DNA of 64,000 bases, from positions 124,001 to 188,000 of the forward strand of contig NZ_VVIW01000007.1 of assembly GCF_011682045.1 (NCBI RefSeq), written 5' to 3'. Source of the stretch: Massilia aquatica (GTDB lineage: Bacteria > Pseudomonadota > Gammaproteobacteria > Burkholderiales > Burkholderiaceae_D). The notes beneath the pieces are model-generated. The model had not been told where the DNA came from. It saw nothing but the letters and a program-made list of their open reading frames with translations, and did not search any database. How positions within the stretch are numbered: the first letter of the stretch is position 1; each line of letters starts with the position of its first letter. The translations under genes and the position numbers were made by a program. Below, in pieces: positions 63,003 through 64,000 of this stretch.

Positions 63003-64000
63003 ATCGGCGCTCGACCGCAGCCTGGACCTGGTGCGCAACGCGCGCGCCATGCAGGGCAATGCGCTGGCCGAGATGCTGGTGCGGCTCGAAGCCGAACTGG
63101 TTCTGGCCAAACAGGCGCAACTGCCGCTGGCGCGGCGCCTGCTGCAGCACCACGCCGACACCTACGAGCAGTCCGACGATGCGGTGATCGTGCTCGATCT
63201 GTCGGGCTACCTCACCAGCTGGAACCGGGGCGCCGAAGCGGTGTTCGGCTACACCAGCGAGGAAGCGATCGGCCAGCACGTGCTGTTCCTGTATGCCGAC
63301 GATGCCGGCGCCGACGACCCGGGCGTGGCCGAACTGTTTCTCGAACATGGCAGCTGCCTGGTCGAAGTGCGGCGCCGCCGCAAGAGCGGCGATGTGATCT
63401 GGGTGCGGCTGGCGCTGTCGCTGATCAGCGACGACGACGGCGAAGCGATCGGCATGCTGGTGCACCTCTCGCCGCTGGCCGAACATCTGACCGAGGAAGA
63501 CAAGATCCGCCTGTACGCGCGCATCATCGAAGACAGCGACCAGGGCGTGCTCATTACCGACGCCGGCGAGCGGATTGTTTCGATCAACAGTTCATTTACC
63601 CGCATCACCGGCTACTCGGCCACCGAGTCGATCGGCCAGACGCCCGACCTGCTGCGCTCCGGCGTGCACGACGCCGATTTCCGCGCCAAGGTGCGCGCCG
63701 CCATGCAGGGCAACGGCCCGTTTCGCGGCGAGATTGTGGGCAAGCGCAAGAACGGCGAGCTGTTTCCGCAGTCGGTCACCATCAGCGTGGTGCGCAATGC
63801 CGAGGGCCGCATCACGCATACCTTTTCGCTGTTCTCCGACATCAGCGTGCACAAGGATGCCGAGGCGCGCATGCAGCGCATGGCCAATTACGACGGCCTG
63901 ACCGGGCTGCCCAACCGCTCCCTGTTCAATCACCTGGTCGGGCAGGTGCTCAACGAAGCGCGCCGTGGCAATGAGTATGGCGCGCTGATGGTCATCGAAG
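62995..64000 (+). CDS. PAS-PAS-GGDEF diguanylate cyclase-type protein, 5' part
   Basis: Starts at ATG 62995, inside the end of the HDOD gene, and stays open to the end of the window (335 codons). A first PAS domain (about 62-165: DDAVIVLDLSGYLTSWNRGAEAVFGY) and a second (about 178-290: QGVLITDAGERIVSINSSFTRITGY) are followed by the linker NYDGLTGLPNRSLFNHL, the conserved start of a GGDEF domain. The cyclic-di-GMP active site and any EAL domain lie beyond the window. Coupling with the HDOD gene suggests one signalling unit. Confidence 0.9.
   Translation, partial: MAESALDRSLDLVRNARAMQGNALAEMLVRLEAELVLAKQAQLPLARRLLQHHADTYEQSDDAVIVLDLSGYLTSWNRGAEAVFGYTSEEAIGQHVLFLYADDAGADDPGVAELFLEHGSCLVEVRRRRKSGDVIWVRLALSLISDDDGEAIGMLVHLSPLAEHLTEEDKIRLYARIIEDSDQGVLITDAGERIVSINSSFTRITGYSATESIGQTPDLLRSGVHDADFRAKVRAAMQGNGPFRGEIVGKRKNGELFPQSVTISVVRNAEGRITHTFSLFSDISVHKDAEARMQRMANYDGLTGLPNRSLFNHLVGQVLNEARRGNEYGALMVIE

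Overview
The window looks like chromosomal DNA of a GC-rich betaproteobacterium, most likely an oxalobacteraceous (Massilia/Duganella/Janthinobacterium-type) soil or freshwater organism. The reasons are the Burkholderiales-like order tpiA - secG - tRNA-Leu - nuoA to nuoN - DUF2818 gene - NUDIX gene, a PEP-CTERM exosortase-substrate protein, a phasin, and strong GC bias at third codon positions. The genus is an inference from gene content; no ribosomal RNA gene is present.

Layout. 1-11.5 kb: end of a GNAT acetyltransferase, a sigma54-type regulator, three small lipoproteins, a two-subunit M16 peptidase, a PEP-CTERM protein, a soluble chemoreceptor-tip protein, a GMC oxidoreductase, and small secreted, GIN-domain and Sel1 proteins. 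11.5-20.3 kb: an AT-richer accessory island. Two decayed IS5-family elements, in the same orientation, flank a two-gene ATPase + HNH nuclease module resembling Septu (PtuA/PtuB) anti-phage defence. The right-hand IS5 copy carries an IS630 element that itself carries an IS3 element. The duplicated target bases are visible, and removing the IS3 element restores the IS630 reading frame at that joint. 20.4-38.2 kb: core metabolism: quinone oxidoreductase, triosephosphate isomerase, SecG, tRNA-Leu(GAG), and the complete 14-subunit respiratory complex I operon, closed by a DUF2818 membrane protein. 38.2-40.8 kb: NUDIX hydrolase, a secreted HExxH-type protein, and the isoprenoid genes ispD and ispF.

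40.8-64 kb: a mosaic of envelope, regulatory and signalling genes. These are an orphan curlin-repeat protein, thioesterase/MarR/MFS genes, a LysR regulator, an S8 peptidase, an FMN reductase, a voltage-gated K+ channel with a zinc ribbon, a truncated TnsB-like gene, and a phasin whose promoter region has a perfect Fnr/Anr-type palindrome. Then follow an acyltransferase with a LytS/LytR-type two-component system, an FHA-membrane protein paired with an exported trypsin-like protease, ribA, a pirin/LysR divergent pair, an HDOD gene with a probable frameshift, and a PAS-PAS-GGDEF protein cut by the window end.

The strongest candidate for an unusual system is the ATPase/HNH pair at 13909-16313, with a possible small third gene just upstream. 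Its family-level relation to Septu is inferred from motifs and gene order. No database search was possible.
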